Of a stretch of 64,000 nt of DNA, positions 1 through 13,020 are shown one piece after another. The notes beneath the pieces were generated by a model, which was not told where the DNA came from, made no database searches, and worked only from the letters and a program-made list of their open reading frames with translations. Where the stretch lies: NCBI RefSeq assembly GCF_958295425.1, contig NC_081139.1:17958388-18022387 (forward strand), read 5' to 3'. The stretch comes from Solea solea (lineage: Eukaryota; Chordata; Actinopteri; Pleuronectiformes; Soleidae). The position numbers and the translations under genes were made by a program. Positions within the stretch are counted from its first letter, which is position 1. Each line of letters starts with the position of its first letter.

Positions 1-1507
1 AGAGAGCCATACTGATCCACTTTTATGTTCCACTCTGTTTTTGGGGGCTTCATCATTAACTAGCCTTGAGTTACTTGCATGGCACAGCAAGAATCAATTC
101 TCCCCCTGTATAATTACACCATCATTTACTCAGATTGTATTGAAGGGAGGGTTTTTATGGCATCAGTGCAGCCGTCCTTATGTATATAAATGTGGCTTTC
201 ATCATTTTTGTTTCACTATGTGTAAGAAACTTAAAGAAAGCATCTGAATGTGAGGTTGAAAGTCACTCAACACACCGCAGAGAATAGGTATACTTACTTT
301 TAAATCAACTGGTAATTCCGTGTGGCTTTGTTTGGCTTCAAAATAACACTTTGTCAGTGGAATTGTGTACTGTTTCTCTTTATATCTACCTTGTATTTCA
401 TGATAAATGAAATGTCCCTTCACCGAAAGCACAGCGTTTGCTGCATTAGTCCTAGCCTGACCTCCAAACACTGAGACTGGGACAATCAGAATAGACACAG
501 AGATAGAACAAGAGAAAAAAATCGGCCATCATTTTTTTCACACATTTCCCCATTATTGGACTAATAGGACGATCTTATCTTATTACCATTGACTTTTTCT
601 CAATGTTAGCATCTTTTAGCTGTAATTAAGGCCGTCACTTGTGTCTGCAGATTCACGTGTTTATACATTTGTCTCCTTTTTGTGATAACACACACAATGG
701 CCGATGTCCTCTATTGTTTCCCCTTAGTCAAGATTTTGTGTTTTTCTTCTTCGTGGGAATTTGTTGGCTGGTACGACATCACACTATTTATGTAGCTGAT
801 CCAGCTGCCGCCATCCAAAGCACACACCCTGTGATGGAAACCCGAGCCAGATCATTCCAAACCACACCAGGGTGAGCTGAGCTGAACTGCACTGCACGGC
901 TTGGTGGAAATGAAGGCAAAGTTAATCAGGGAACTTTGGAGCTTGAGAGAAGCAAGTCATTATGGTCATTACTATGCAGGTTAAGAAACAAAGAAAGCTA
1001 TGCTTTTTTTGTGATTTTTTACTGAATTGAAGTCCTGGATTGATGGAACTGAAACATTAGAGAGCTTTTACTTTCAAAACAGGTGTTGTATTGGTGACAT
1101 ATTTGACATAAAAACACAGTGAATATGTGGGGAATGTGAGTTTTCCCTGTCTATTTTGCTGCAAACTAGGCAACAGTATACTTGCAGACACAGCAGTGAA
1201 AAGCAACAACCCTAATGTGGCCTTCTTTGTAAGATTTGCACATCCAGTGTGGCCCCGCAAACCTCCAGCAAGAAGAAAGCTCTTCCTGTATGTAGCCTGA
1301 CAATTATTGTCACCAATTCATGTTTTTCATGTGGATTCGGGACTTTTGACGAGGAGTTTTATCATCGTAATCAGACTGAAACTAGGATGATTAGTTTTAA
1401 TCCAGGGAAAATGAAGGATTTCCATAGTGTAAAGCTGAGTTATTTTGTGTTTATTTATTAATTCCCCCGCTCACTCTTGTTGTTTTCTTATTTTTCAATT
1501 CTTGCAG
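1..1507. other. 3' part of an upstream contactin intron
   Basis: This is the end of the phase-1 intron preceding the first Ig4 exon, closing with a TTTTTCAATTCTTGCAG acceptor. No exon fitting Ig3 is visible and no repeat family is recognised. Short open frames here lack domain content and do not fit the splice phase. Confidence 0.6.
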
Positions 1508-1647
1508 CGCCTCCACAACTTATCGAGAAGCCCCAAGATGCACAGAAGCTCATTGATGACTCGCTGGTGTGGGAGTGTAAAGCCACAGGAAAGCCAAAGC
1601 CCTCCTACAGGTGGATGAAGAATGGAGAGAACCTGGATTCTGCTGAG
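1508..1647 (+). CDS. Contactin exon, first half of Ig4
   Basis: The exon encodes fragment residues 1-47, from APPQLIEKPQDAQ to KNGENLDSAE. It opens with two bases completing an Ala codon (phase 1) after a pyrimidine-rich CTTGCAG acceptor and closes in phase 0 at GAG followed by GTGAGA. It contains the B-strand cysteine in VWECKATGKPKP and the C-strand tryptophan in YRWMKNG, the conserved core of an I-set Ig domain. The KPKPxYRWxKNG stretch is characteristic of contactin Ig4. In contactins Ig1-Ig4 fold into a horseshoe that mediates homophilic and receptor binding, so this exon belongs to the binding head. The partner cysteine is in the next exon, 5.3 kb away. The Ig4 identity is firm; the paralogue is not. 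Confidence 0.93.
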
Positions 1648-4600
1648 GTGAGAGCTGCTAGAGCGCTGCATGTCTTTTGAAGCAGAGATAAAGTTCCGCC
1701 TCCAAGGTGAGACATGCGGCAGCAGCTCTGGCACAGATGTTTCGTGCACACTTGCAGCTGCTGCTGAGTGAAGAATGTGTGCAACAATGTACTGCATCTC
1801 CAAAGCTTTATTGTGCTGCTTGTTCAAGCTTTACTGACTAATTACCTCGCATTATCGTCTTCTTCATTACAACACAGTGCCTCCTGCGCTGCAATACATT
1901 ATGTTGTTCAGTTCTGCACTAGAGCATTTATTCTGAAGGAACCGCTGTGGTGCTAACAGACAAAAACTGTGAACACCCAAGTATTTCACACTAGTCTGGA
2001 ACGCACATTGATGTAAGAGCTGTCCAAATCTTCTGTTAAATCTCTCCCTGCTGAGTGGGGTTATTAATCCCAGTGCTACCTGGAGGGGAAAAGTAAGAAT
2101 TTCTATATAAACGTTGTGCAGCCAAACTTCTCTTTTAACTTCATTTGTCTGTTATGTCCTTAACCTGAGATGCGCCTTCAAAAAACAAACAAAACAAAAT
2201 GTGTTTGTAAAAAAATAAGCTATACAAATTCAGACTGTTAACACAACAGTTAATGAATGATTTTCAAGATACTTAATGCAAACTGAATTATAAAGTGTAA
2301 AAAAAACACATGTGATTTGAAAACTTTTTAATAGTAAAAACAAAAATATTTGAAAACTATGACACAGTTACCCGCGTTTACTTTCTGATTGGTTTTATCA
2401 GTTACGGCTTGAATATCTGTTCTAGTATCACTTACTTTCAGTGTCACCTCATCATCTAATTAAGCAAACAACTGCAGAGAAGAGCATCCATTTAATGTGC
2501 ACGCCAGTGTAGCTAAATATTTATGATATAAGCCTATATATGATATATATTTTTAGGTATATTAATATGGATGCAGATTACTTCTGCAGTGGAGCTAAAA
2601 AAAAAAAAAAAACTTGTCTAAAGTTAATTTGTTTTGTCTGAAAACGCTGTTTTTAAATGAAAATGTAGTCGTGTGAATGTAGCCTCTACGCTAAGCAGAT
2701 GCAGCCGGAAGAAAAAAAGTGCGTCGTGACAAATGCGCATCACACCAGCAGAGCACTCAATGCACATCTCCATTTCAAACTATATATTTGTGTGCACCCA
2801 AAGACACTGTGTGTGAACAGCCCCTTTGCCAGGTTGTTTGGAGAAGATTGATTGGACACTCAGGCACAGCTTGCACCTGATAAATAAACAGGCTTTATGC
2901 TAATTTGCTTCATTATGCAAAAAAGGGGACAAACACACCAGGGGTTATCGATCAGTACTTGAAATACATGTCGTCGGAATGAGCCCGGTCTGCTGTTATA
3001 TTAGTGGAGGCAAGACTCTGCACAGAAAATGTTGTTTCCCATAAAAAAAAAAGAGGGATTTGGCTGAGAAGAATAATCAACAATCTGTTTGGCCCTTGGC
3101 AAATATTTTCATCAAAATATTTTATGAGGTAATGCGCCAGAGTTTAGTGCAGGTACTACAACAGCTGTTTTTAATGTGTGTAAACAGGTAGTTGTTAAAC
3201 ATATTAAATATGGGAGGCCTTGTGTCATTACAGTTTGATTTCATTATCAGACCTTAATGCCACACCTGCCTATTCAATTGTTCCCTGAATGAATTCAAGT
3301 AGAAAGAAAACTGCTTTGAGAAAAATGAAACCAATACACTTCATCACGCTCATTCATGTGGATTTATAGGATTAATGATTTAATGCTGTAGCGATTGTGT
3401 TGATTTTCACGTGACACATTTTCCCTTAAGATACACATAATGAATGCATATATCTGGGATGCATGGGTGAGTGGATTAATCATCAAAGGTGCTGCATTGT
3501 CTGAAATGCCACCATTAACCACAGTGGCTTAATGAGTGGAAGAGGGAAAGGTCAGCGATGTAAGGAGCGTCGGGGAGCGGATGCACCATTTGTTGTTATT
3601 TATTACAGTGAATCAATTGAGACCTTTCTGAAATTGCACTTCACGGGAACTGACTCGCGCAGACTGTTTTCTAACTTTGACCCGTGCACACAGAGTCGTC
3701 TCTCGGAAATACAGCAAAACAAAACATAAGCTGTGGGACAAAAAGTTTGACTAGACAATGCAGTAAATACTCAACAGGGCCCTGACACATTGAGCTGAGT
3801 GTGTGTGTGTATTAATGTCAACACATCAGATTTTACAATCACTGACAGTGAACATGCTACTGCATGTGTTCTACTACTGTGACTGGTTTCTGCTTGTAGC
3901 TTTTTCTAACTCTTGGGAGTAAACAGTAATCAATCACATTTCCGTCAATGGAATTTGCAGATTTCATTTGCAGTTCTATCCCACTGAGCACCAATAATTA
4001 CTTGTTGTCAAACCCTGTGGTGAGATTATGCTTTTGTAGTTAAGGAGAGCAAACTTTTGAGATTAAAAGTCAAGTTGACGGTAGTTTCCTATTCGTCTTT
4101 GCATTTGAAGAGTATAAAGATTATTTTCCCACGTTTCCTTTAAACCCACAGTATAGTGGCTTGATATTATTATGCTGCTGATATTATTATGCTGCTGTGT
4201 TGTAATACATAGCTTGTAAATTTTACACATGTCTTATTCTCACAAAGGTTTCCAGCAATTAGTATTTCTGAGGAAATATGGCTGCGTTCCAATTACCGGG
4301 CACATTGTTCAAGTCTGATTTACTAGTGCAGTGCCCTTTCAATGCAGGCCTGTTTTTTTCTTATATTTCTTATCCACGCTGGTGCTCTAAGTAAGTCATC
4401 TGCCAAGTTTGTAGCCTGGCAAATGACCTGCTGGGTGGATTTATGCAATCAACAGACAAAACATTCCTTGGATTTACAGACAAGATTTGACGGTTCTCAT
4501 TCATGAAGAACAAGTGAAGTGTCTTGTGTCTGAACACGAGTCCTCTCAAACATGCATGTGTCATTAACAGAAAGCTCCGTGTTAAAGTTGGAGATAGGTA

Positions 4601-6945
4601 GATGAGATATAAGATGTATCTTTATTCAGCAGCCAAGAGAAACAGAAGCTATTGTTGGGAGGCAATTTAGCTCTAGAGGACAACAAGCTCCACATGGTCC
4701 TGGAAAAAATCTGATCTGAGTCACATCAGTGGGGGAAAAAAATGGGTATGAATCCCCCTCAACCTAGTCCCGTGAACTAAGCCATAGCTGGCAGCAATCT
4801 AATTCAAAAAGCTCACTTTTCTAAACCATAAAAGTCATCTCCTTCCTGCCGTACGTTGTTTCACACATTTTTGCAGTTTTACATCAGACGAATCAAACTG
4901 GCGTTGGTGGGGAAATGACATTGCCAATCATTTTCACTCAGCATAAGGCGTACAGATGGTCCCCCCAGGTCCCCGCATGAAAAACTGCTGATTTGAGAGG
5001 AACGTCAGGCTTAATTAATAGCGGTCGTAAACAGGAGTGCTTTCCATGCATAGACAGATAGATATACGCCACCATTCACCTCCCTTGCCAGCAGGGATAT
5101 TCGTCCCTGTTCACCCGGAGCTTCCAAGCATTATGGAAATTACAGCACAACCTGCTCAAACATGGGATTAGGTTGTGATCTTTCACTGAGGAGAGTTTTT
5201 CTTTTCATGTGACTCTTACCTTAATCCCCTGTGACTGGGGTTCAGGCCGCTGAGACACCCCTATATGGAAATGGGCTCTAATGACATTATGGTTGAGCCT
5301 GAGGAAAACATAAGAGATGAAGGGCATGAGGTGACACAACCTGACACCACTGCGTAGAGCTGTATGAAAACTGCTCAAGGATTAAATGCAGTAGTAAAGG
5401 AGGTGACTGCAGAAAACGAAGTTCAAAGAGATAAATGTATATTGAGAAGAGATGGGTATCGACAACTGGTATTAAACTGACATCTGTCCCTCATTCGTCA
5501 ATGCCTGCCTCACAAATGATAGCACTGTAGATATTCATATTATATTTATTCTAACATAGTTTGAAAACAGTTGGAAATCAGAAAATATGCAAAAAATTCC
5601 CCAGCATTTTCTGCTTCCCAGCCTTTGCCAATGACAGCACAGCTGCTGATGTCAGGCATTTGCTTGTGACATTGCACTTTGTTTACTCCATCCACCATTG
5701 CTGACCAGTGCTTGTAATATATGGGCTCCATTTGCTCAAAGAAAAGACATGGGAAAAAAAAAATTCAATTTGTGGCCACGAAATAGGTATAATGACAAGT
5801 TATTACGAATAAATATTCACAAAAAATATATAAAAGCATATTTTTCAGGGAAACATGTGAAGTGAGTTCAATGGCGGTACGCTGTATCATGGTGTAGTTA
5901 TTGAATATTTTTTTTAAATGTCTTTTTTTGGGTGTTGCACTTTGTAGACGGTCCCTGGGCTCCGGCCTCACTGACGAATGCACGTAGAGATCAATGTAGT
6001 TTCTCCACCTCTTTTTGATGAAAATGAGGCTGTAGCTTGTTCACTATTATTGAAAATATGTCTCGCATGGGTTTCAACAATGTTTTCTTTAAGTGTTATT
6101 GATCACGGAGGTTCAAATCTGTGAATATCTTTCTAACTTTACCTTAGTGTCACAGTTTCGAGCGGGGGTGCGCTCCATTTGCTTACCCAGCTGCCCAAGT
6201 TGTTGATGGGAATGATACTAAACCCACAATTTAGTATTTTTTGCCCCCAAAATACTTATTTCATGACAAATTGTACAATTTGAAGGGTTTTTACCCCCCC
6301 ATGTCATGTCTGTAGAAAAGCAACTTGCATCATGTACTGATAAGTAGATATCAGTGTTGATGAAATCCTAACAATACCCTTCCCTCATTATGACAATTTG
6401 CAACTCATGCACAGATTCAACTGAGTTTTTAGTTCATCAGGCCCATCTGTCCTTAAATGGATTTTAATTTGATGGCTCAGTGACAAGCAAGATTTGCCAC
6501 ACAGGCAGTCAAAAAAAAAATGTCCAGGCAGATGAAGAGGCGGTACAGCATGACTGTGTACACAGCACTTAGTATGTATAGGGCATACCTATCAGAAAAG
6601 CAATTTTCACAATGCACTATACCTCAGATGTTACGATATTCCTTCCCCTCCTCCTTATTCCCTCCTCCCGCTGAAGGGGAAACAGGCCCTATGGTGCAGT
6701 TAGAGATATAAATAGGGCACGGTTTTATTTCACTCTCATAAACATGCAGATTGATTAGGGTCATTTTCTGCTAGCCTGCCTCCATCCACCCAAGCCTTTC
6801 CCTCCATTAGTGATGAAAACCTAGATTTATTGCCAAGTCTGTCACTTCCAGACCATAATTCACTGGCCCACCGGCTGCCTGTTTTTTATGTAGATGAGCA
6901 CTGGGAATAAAGGCATATTAAGAGTATGTGTCTCTGTGTCCACAG
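1648..6945. other. Contactin intron inside Ig4 (5.3 kb)
   Basis: The intron runs from GTGAGA to a TGTGTCCACAG acceptor. It is mostly unique A+T-rich sequence. About 2860-3260 is dense in homeodomain-, POU- and forkhead-like words and may be a conserved regulatory element. No gene, RNA gene or complete mobile element was recognised; short open frames near 3532, 5546 and 6520 have no domain content. Confidence 0.6.
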
Positions 6946-7075
6946 GAGCGCATACAGGTGGCCAATGGGGTGTTGTCGATCACTCGTCTGACCCTGTCTG
7001 ACACCGGAATGTACCAGTGCGTGGCCGGGAACAAGCACGGCGAGGTCTACGCCAACATGGAGCTACGAGTTATAG
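6946..7075 (+). CDS. Contactin exon, second half of Ig4
   Basis: The exon encodes fragment residues 48-90, from ERIQVANGVL to YANMELRVI, plus the first base of the next Ala codon. It carries the Ig signature LSDTGMYQCVAGNKHG, where the Asp, Tyr and Cys pair structurally with the cysteine of the previous exon and finish the Ig4 fold. It enters in phase 0 after TGTGTCCACAG and leaves in phase 1 at GTAAGG, which fits the Ig4/Ig5 boundary. RIQ, YQC and ENKHG-like words are shared with CNTN4 and CNTN6, but the usual AENK is AGNK here. GC content is well above that of the flanking intron, as expected of a coding exon. Confidence 0.94.
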
Positions 7076-9320
7076 GTAAGGCGCTGGCCCGCGCACATGC
7101 ATGCAGAGGTGTGGCGCTTCATACTTAAAAATAACTAGTCAGTTCATGCATGTGTTCATAGTATACAGTAATTGGGGCTGCATAGAGGCAAAGTTGCACA
7201 CCACCAGTACAAAGTCTCCGATAATAAACTCACTAACACCTCAGTGACACTGCCTGCATGCAAGTATGTCAGCAGATTAGATCCGTCACACTGCCTCAGT
7301 TCTCTGTACGCTATGTACGCCGCAGTGTATAACACTGTAGGAATGTTACATTTGTAAAGTAAATACTCAGGTTTTTGAACGGCTTTTGTGCGTTCAGTGT
7401 TCAGTCTCATGAAACTAGCTTTTTTTTTTTGTGCCTTATCTACCATCACTGCAGCTTCAGATACCTGTCAGGCTGGAACCTGATAGTCACCATTATTGCT
7501 GAACATATTGTACATTGCCACCCAGAAATGTCCTAACTGGTATGCCCTATACCTTTAAGTGGGTATTACCAAACGTGAACTAGTTGTTTTTGTTTGTGTT
7601 TTGTTCAGGTGTACTATTTGTTATTTTAATACGTATACAGCAAAGAAGTATATATTTCCATGGAACCTCTTTAGTTGTTTAATTTTTTTCCGGCACAATC
7701 TGCATAAAAAGTGCCCCATTACAGCCCCATTACACAAGCACGCATTTGTCCCGTGTTTGCGTTCAGGTTTGCTCCACCTTCGTCCTTTCACTCAATAGCA
7801 GTTGGGATGACCTCCAACCTCTGCATTATTGGCCACTAATTGAAAAGCATTAATTAAAGGAGGAATGCGTATGGCTGACAGTGATGTATGCCAGAGCTCG
7901 CGCTCTTCACCAGCCTCGCCCATCTGCACTGTCAGGCCTGTCACTCTCCACTATGGGCTGCCAGCAGCTCTCCCACTGTTCAACCTCCTCCGTGACTCGT
8001 CCTGATCACGTTGCTGATTGGAGTCAGGCTCAGAGTAGTGGAGAGCTTGAAAGTCAAGTGGGAGATTCAGAAGGAGAATGTCAGGTTACTGGTTCACACA
8101 GTTACACAGCCAAAAAGGGGATTGTAGAGTTGTATATTGTTATTGTTTTTCCAGTCAGAGAAAGTTATAATGTTGAGATGATCGCATGGGTAAAACACAT
8201 GAATTAGATAATACGATACAAAAAAATAAGAATCACATGCAGCTGCAACCAAGAATACTCACCCATTTTAGACCTGGCATTAAAATGCATCCTGATTGGT
8301 CTAATCACATCCAGATCACACTAACTAGTGGCGTTTTTCCACTATATAGTAGCCTACTGCCTCAGCCCGCCTACACGGTTTGGTTGGTTTTCCAGGCATC
8401 ACAGCGGCTGTATGAAACTGCCGTGACATATTTTTTCACACGACACACATAAACTAGTGACTAGTGACTTGTAAAGCAGTTGTTTCCAGTGTAACTGAAT
8501 CATTAGAATCAGTTAATTAAAAAGATTGGTTCAGTACTTCCTGCATGACCAGCCACAGAAGAACCCATATTGGTCGACCTCTATCTCATATGTTAATTAA
8601 TTTGCAGCCACTGCAAAAAAAGTTAGAATGTATTCATGTTACAACAGCGCGAGTAGAGCTTTGTAACATGAACTGGAACTCACCTTGTCTCTTTTTCTCT
8701 CTCTCTGTCCCTGTCACTCTTGCACACACACAGTAGCACACATTATGTATTTTAATAAAGGTCCAATCATCCAATCATCATCTCATTTGGTCAAGTATAA
8801 TCCAGCATACATTATAATGCTAGGCATGAGCCATTGTTCTTAGCTTGTACTTGTACTGATGTTAATACCACAATATCATGAGAGAACATCAGGTTATAGG
8901 TTTCAACATGCGCACACCTGAAAGGAGATCATGTTTTTTTTCAAGTGGTTTCTCAACAGAGGAATTTATTATGTTGGGCTGATCACTTCAGTGAAACACA
9001 AAAGAATGAAATATCTCTGTCACTGCCGTGAAAATGTGAAAGAGAATCACATGCAGCTGCAACTCAGAATACTAATACGTCAGATTGATCTTTTCAGCTC
9101 CTCCACGTCCACTGCAGGTCACAGTTAAATGTTAAAAAAAAAAAAATGTAATCTAGCATCTTTGAATCATCCATGGCAATAATGCAGTGTATTTATGACC
9201 CCATTTTATGTTTTTAACATTTAGAAAACTCGATCAGTTTAATGTCAGATTAATGATCAGAGGTCATGTGGATGTGAGGCTTTTTCAAAGACTGGCTTTA
9301 ATATGCGGATCTTGTCTCAG
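7076..9320. other. Contactin intron between Ig4 and Ig5 (2.2 kb)
   Basis: The intron contains a partial copy of a non-autonomous DNA transposon at about 8330-8550. It also holds two diverged copies of a segment with the common core AATCACATGCAGCTGCAAC, at about 8232-8250 and 9046-9064. No gene was found. Confidence 0.6.
8330..8549 (+). mobile_element. Partial copy of a teleost MITE with a TTTTTCCACTATA end
   Basis: It begins with GCGTTTTTCCACTATATAG and continues with internal sequence shared with the longer copies at 10.1 and 41.7 kb: a GAAACTGCCGTGACA block, then ACACGACACAC, AAAGCAGTTGTTTCCAGTG, and GTTCAGTACTTCCTGCATGACC. The right half is missing. It has no coding capacity. The superfamily was not established. 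Confidence 0.55.
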
Positions 9321-9471
9321 CTGTTGCCCCAGATTTCTCTCACAATCAACTGCGGAGCCAGACGCTGGTGAAGGTGGGAGGAGATGTGCTCATCGAGTGC
9401 AAGCCCAAGATGTCTCCCTGGGGTGCCATCTCTTGGCGGAAGGGCAGCGAACCACTGCGAGAAAGTAACAG
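9321..9471 (+). CDS. Contactin exon, first half of Ig5
   Basis: The exon encodes fragment residues 91-140, reading (A)[13 protein letters not shown] onward to PLRESN and two bases of an Arg codon. It follows a TCTTGTCTCAG acceptor in phase 1 and ends in phase 2 at GTAACA. The xPDFS start is the standard opening of contactin Ig5. [11 protein letters not shown] supplies the first disulfide cysteine and [11 protein letters not shown] the core tryptophan. [15 protein letters not shown] resembles CNTN4, while AISWRKG resembles CNTN6, which is one reason the paralogue call stays open. The matching half-exon lies 29.5 kb downstream, so Ig5 is split by the largest intron in the window. Confidence 0.93.
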
Positions 9472-10113
9472 GTAACACAACTTTTTAAACTCGGATTCAG
9501 CTTTTGTCTCTCTGAAGACTGCTGGACTTTTCTCTGCTTGTGCTCTGATTACTTGCAGCCAGGTACGGACCCCTGGAGGCTGTGTTGTTGTGTATTAATC
9601 CAGACATGTCTTTATGCTAAACAACACTTCTGCTGCTTCCACATGTAGCCTCTTGTTCACATTTGAATCTGTAACATTCTGAATGAATTACTTCAAATGT
9701 GACGCTTCCCCAGCGGGTTGCAAAGCTGGAGGATCGGAACAAATGATACTCAAAGAGAAGCCAATCATTAGTGCATTCATGCATGATGGTGTCATCCACA
9801 TTTATTAGGAGGGAAAGTCTGCATTACAAAGTGGGAGAGTGGAGAAGACTGAGAGAATCTAATGTTATTGGCCACTCACATGCTCCTCTGAATCTCCCAT
9901 TTCCTGATTGAGTGAATTCCATCAGCAAACTTCGATTTGTTTGTGCTGTGATGTCGGAATGTGGGAAAAAAACAAACATGGACTCGCCAAATATCTGTTG
10001 CATACAAACTGATTTTGCCTCAGCATTGTTGTGTTCTTTAATAACTTTAAAGCATACTGTAAACTGAAGTCACCAACGTCTGAACCTTGTTTCTGGTCCT
10101 AAGCAGGAGACTT

Positions 10114-10670
10114 TAGCCACTTTTCCATTTGACCTTTCTAGCTCTCCTGCACGAAACTGCCATGACATTGTTTTGTACGCAACTCACACAAACTAGTGAC
10201 AAGTAAAGCAGTTGTTTTCAATGGGCTGAATCATTACAATCAGTTCATTAAAAACCATGAACTGATTGTAACCAGAGAACAGTCTGACCAGAACACCGTC
10301 TGACACAGTCACTGATCTGAACGGGTTGTGATTCGGCTCACGATCGCCAGCTTTCAGCAGTGCTGTCACTAAATACACCAGACTCCTCTGTTAAATGTTG
10401 GGATTTTAGGAATGTCTTTGCTAAATGGTGGAGATTAACGCATGTGCTTTTTAACTGATCTACAATTCGGCATTGTTCGGTTTGATTCTTGTGTCGGACA
10501 TCGCACTCATGACTCTTCCAGAGACGACAGTATCCGTGAAAGTTTGTCAACGTCAACATTTTGGTATCGGCAGAGCAGGTACCAAGAAATCCACCAGGTA
10601 CCAGGTTCTATCACTAATGGAAGTAGAGCCAAGCCAAGCCGTGCTAGAACTGTATAGTGGAATAGCGCCA
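10114..10670 (+). mobile_element. Near full-length copy of the CCACTATA-end MITE
   Basis: The right end reads GTGCTAGAACTGTATAGTGG then AATAGCGCCA. This is the reverse complement of the left end seen at 41.7 kb (AGCGCTTTTCCACTATACAG), so the family has terminal inverted repeats of about 25-30 bp. The left end here is decayed. The interior matches the 41.7 and 53.9 kb copies block by block (CAGTTGTTTTCAATG, TACAATTCGGCATTGTTCGG, TTGATTCTTGTGTC). It has no transposase; mobilisation must have been in trans. Confidence 0.6.
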
Positions 10671-12599
10671 TTTGACCACTCATAGGACACTTCAGAGAGA
10701 GGTGGGGCTCTTACTGGCCGCTCTTCTAAGCATATGTGTTCCCTTCGGAGGAAAGGTTGCAATCCCAGCATTGGTGATAAGGAAACAACTTCAGCACAGA
10801 TGTGTGATGCACATGGCTGGAACTGTTTTTTTTTTAATTCACAGTGGCAAATCAAAAAGGTATTAACTTGATTAGCCTTGGTTGTTCTTACTGGAATTTA
10901 TTCATACATGAATTTATTCTATACATATCATATCCCAAAGCTGGGACTGGACAGCACGTCATAAGTGCAAACATAAAACCTTCTGAAGATAGAACAGTCA
11001 AACCTAAAAAAAAAGAAAAATGAGAGTCAGACAATAAACACAATTAAACACATGTCAATATTAGTGGAGACTTTTCGAGATGCAGAGATTACCTCGAGTC
11101 ATCTGAGGGATGAAATCAATGTGAAATAAGTGTGTATGTCCGCATCTAATGAGAGGCACTTCCAACAGCAACCGAGAGCCACAATTCAAAAAAAGTATTT
11201 TTTTTAAAAAAAAGCTGGTAATGAGACTGTAACAAACCAAGTAAAGGTCACTGAAACTAAATATGCGGTACAAACGAGTATTATTTCTTCCACAATGGTT
11301 CTGTATGTATGATGTCATGACTTTGCAACATGTGTATACTGACATTATTTTGATGACGCCTATGTCGCATTTATGTAAATGTACCCATTTTTTCCACACC
11401 ACATGAATGCATGATGAGTCACAATCACATGGTTAATGAAAGCTGTGTGTTTAAAGCTCCACAAATATTAGATGAAAGCTACTTAATGACATGCACTGAA
11501 CTCCAGAGATTACTTTATGTGTGGACACAAATGTCTACAGACGTTTTGCTGCGATTTTCCTAGTTTCCCAGGAGACTCTCTTGCTTTCGTAAAACGTGTC
11601 TCACCCTCACAGTTTCCCACTCCCTTTGAACAGCAAACACCGGAGAATGTCCAGACCTGAATCTCAATAAATAACCTGGATTTCATGTCTCAAAACAGCT
11701 TAAAATACTAGATAGCTCAGCCTCTGCTTCCTCATATGCAACAATTTCCTTGTATAATCTCTCGAGTGAGTCCCAGCTCGACAGAAATGTAATAGTTGGA
11801 GTGCCTCTTTAAAAGCCACATTTTAAGTATGCTTTTCAAAAAGGTTAATTTATAATGAGTAAGTGAAATATTAATGCATTCTGCAACATGAACAGACACA
11901 TAGAAGACTAATGGGACGATCATTTTTCATCCAATTTATCTGTTACTCTGCTGGAAAAGGGCAATTGTTTTCACAGTATTTGCCACCGAAAGGAAATACG
12001 TTACCTCAAGACCCCCAGAACATACAATATCTCTTGATATCGCACACACTGTCAAGAAGTGAAAACTAATATAATAGTCAAAATATAAGAGGTGAGAACA
12101 GTCACAGAACAGCTAAAAGGGAAAGCAGCAAGAGGCCTAACTGAGTAATGTTTTACGTGTTTTGCCATGTTTTATCTCCTGTTGCTTAAATGTAGCAACA
12201 GAGACTGAACAAAGTTCTTTTCACCTCAGCAAGGATCAAATTTAAATTATGCTGCGTCTGACACAGTGTGTTTTTGATTAGTTTTGGATTTCCAGAGGTC
12301 CATCTCAGCATTCTGCCACGTTTGACCCCAGCGATGTGAAGTGAGTGTGACAAATGTTGGGAACTTTCGCTATTTCTGTGCGCGTCTGACTCGTGCATGT
12401 GAAGTCTGGCTCACTGCAGACAGGGGTCACCCATTGGGTGTCACCGCTCTAGCATGACTCCGCTCTGGCAGCAGACCTGTGTGCACAGTGTCTTGCCAGG
12501 CTTTGCATATATACAAAGTGGTGTTGTTGCTTGTCAAACAAAGTGGCGGAGGATTTGCATAGTGGTCTTGCTGCTGGTGCCCTTCACTCGTCCTGTGCC

Positions 12600-13020
12600 A
12601 CTCCCATCACACGTTCCCACCTTGCAGCAACCACATCATTCTGACCCAGATCACACCTGATATTAACATCCGTCCTTAATGATCCAGTTGCATGTGGATC
12701 CACTCTCTTTATGCGAATACATATTAATTGCAAACAAAGATCTAATTTTTGGCTGTACAAAAATGTCCGATGTCATATTAGATTTTAAACATTAGAAAGC
12801 GTTTTCTCATAAAATAAGTCAACATATGAGTTCTGAATAGTATAAAAAAAAATTAAGCAAAGCTGCTGTGGGTCAGCTATGAAATGTGGCCGCACACACA
12901 TGGCCTCCAAAATGTGTTTTTTTGTGATCAGATCTGAGCGCTCCTTCGGGACAGAACTGAACGTGATCTGCACGTGATCGGATTACACAGAGCAGATGTT
13001 AATACCACATTTGGACGGGG
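12600..13020. mobile_element. Probable decayed non-autonomous DNA element
   Basis: The segment is bracketed by GATCACACCTGATATTAACAT on the left and AGATGTTAATACCACATTTG on the right. These are imperfect inverted copies of each other (ATTAACATC versus GATGTTAAT), as in MITEs. Related words recur at about 8255-8320 and 37590-37700. The interior has no open frame of note. Termini and superfamily are uncertain. Confidence 0.4.

Noticed and set aside
639..875. Open frame ending at a donor-like GGTGAGC
   Set aside because: The sequence does not resemble any contactin domain, and the acceptor before it is weak.
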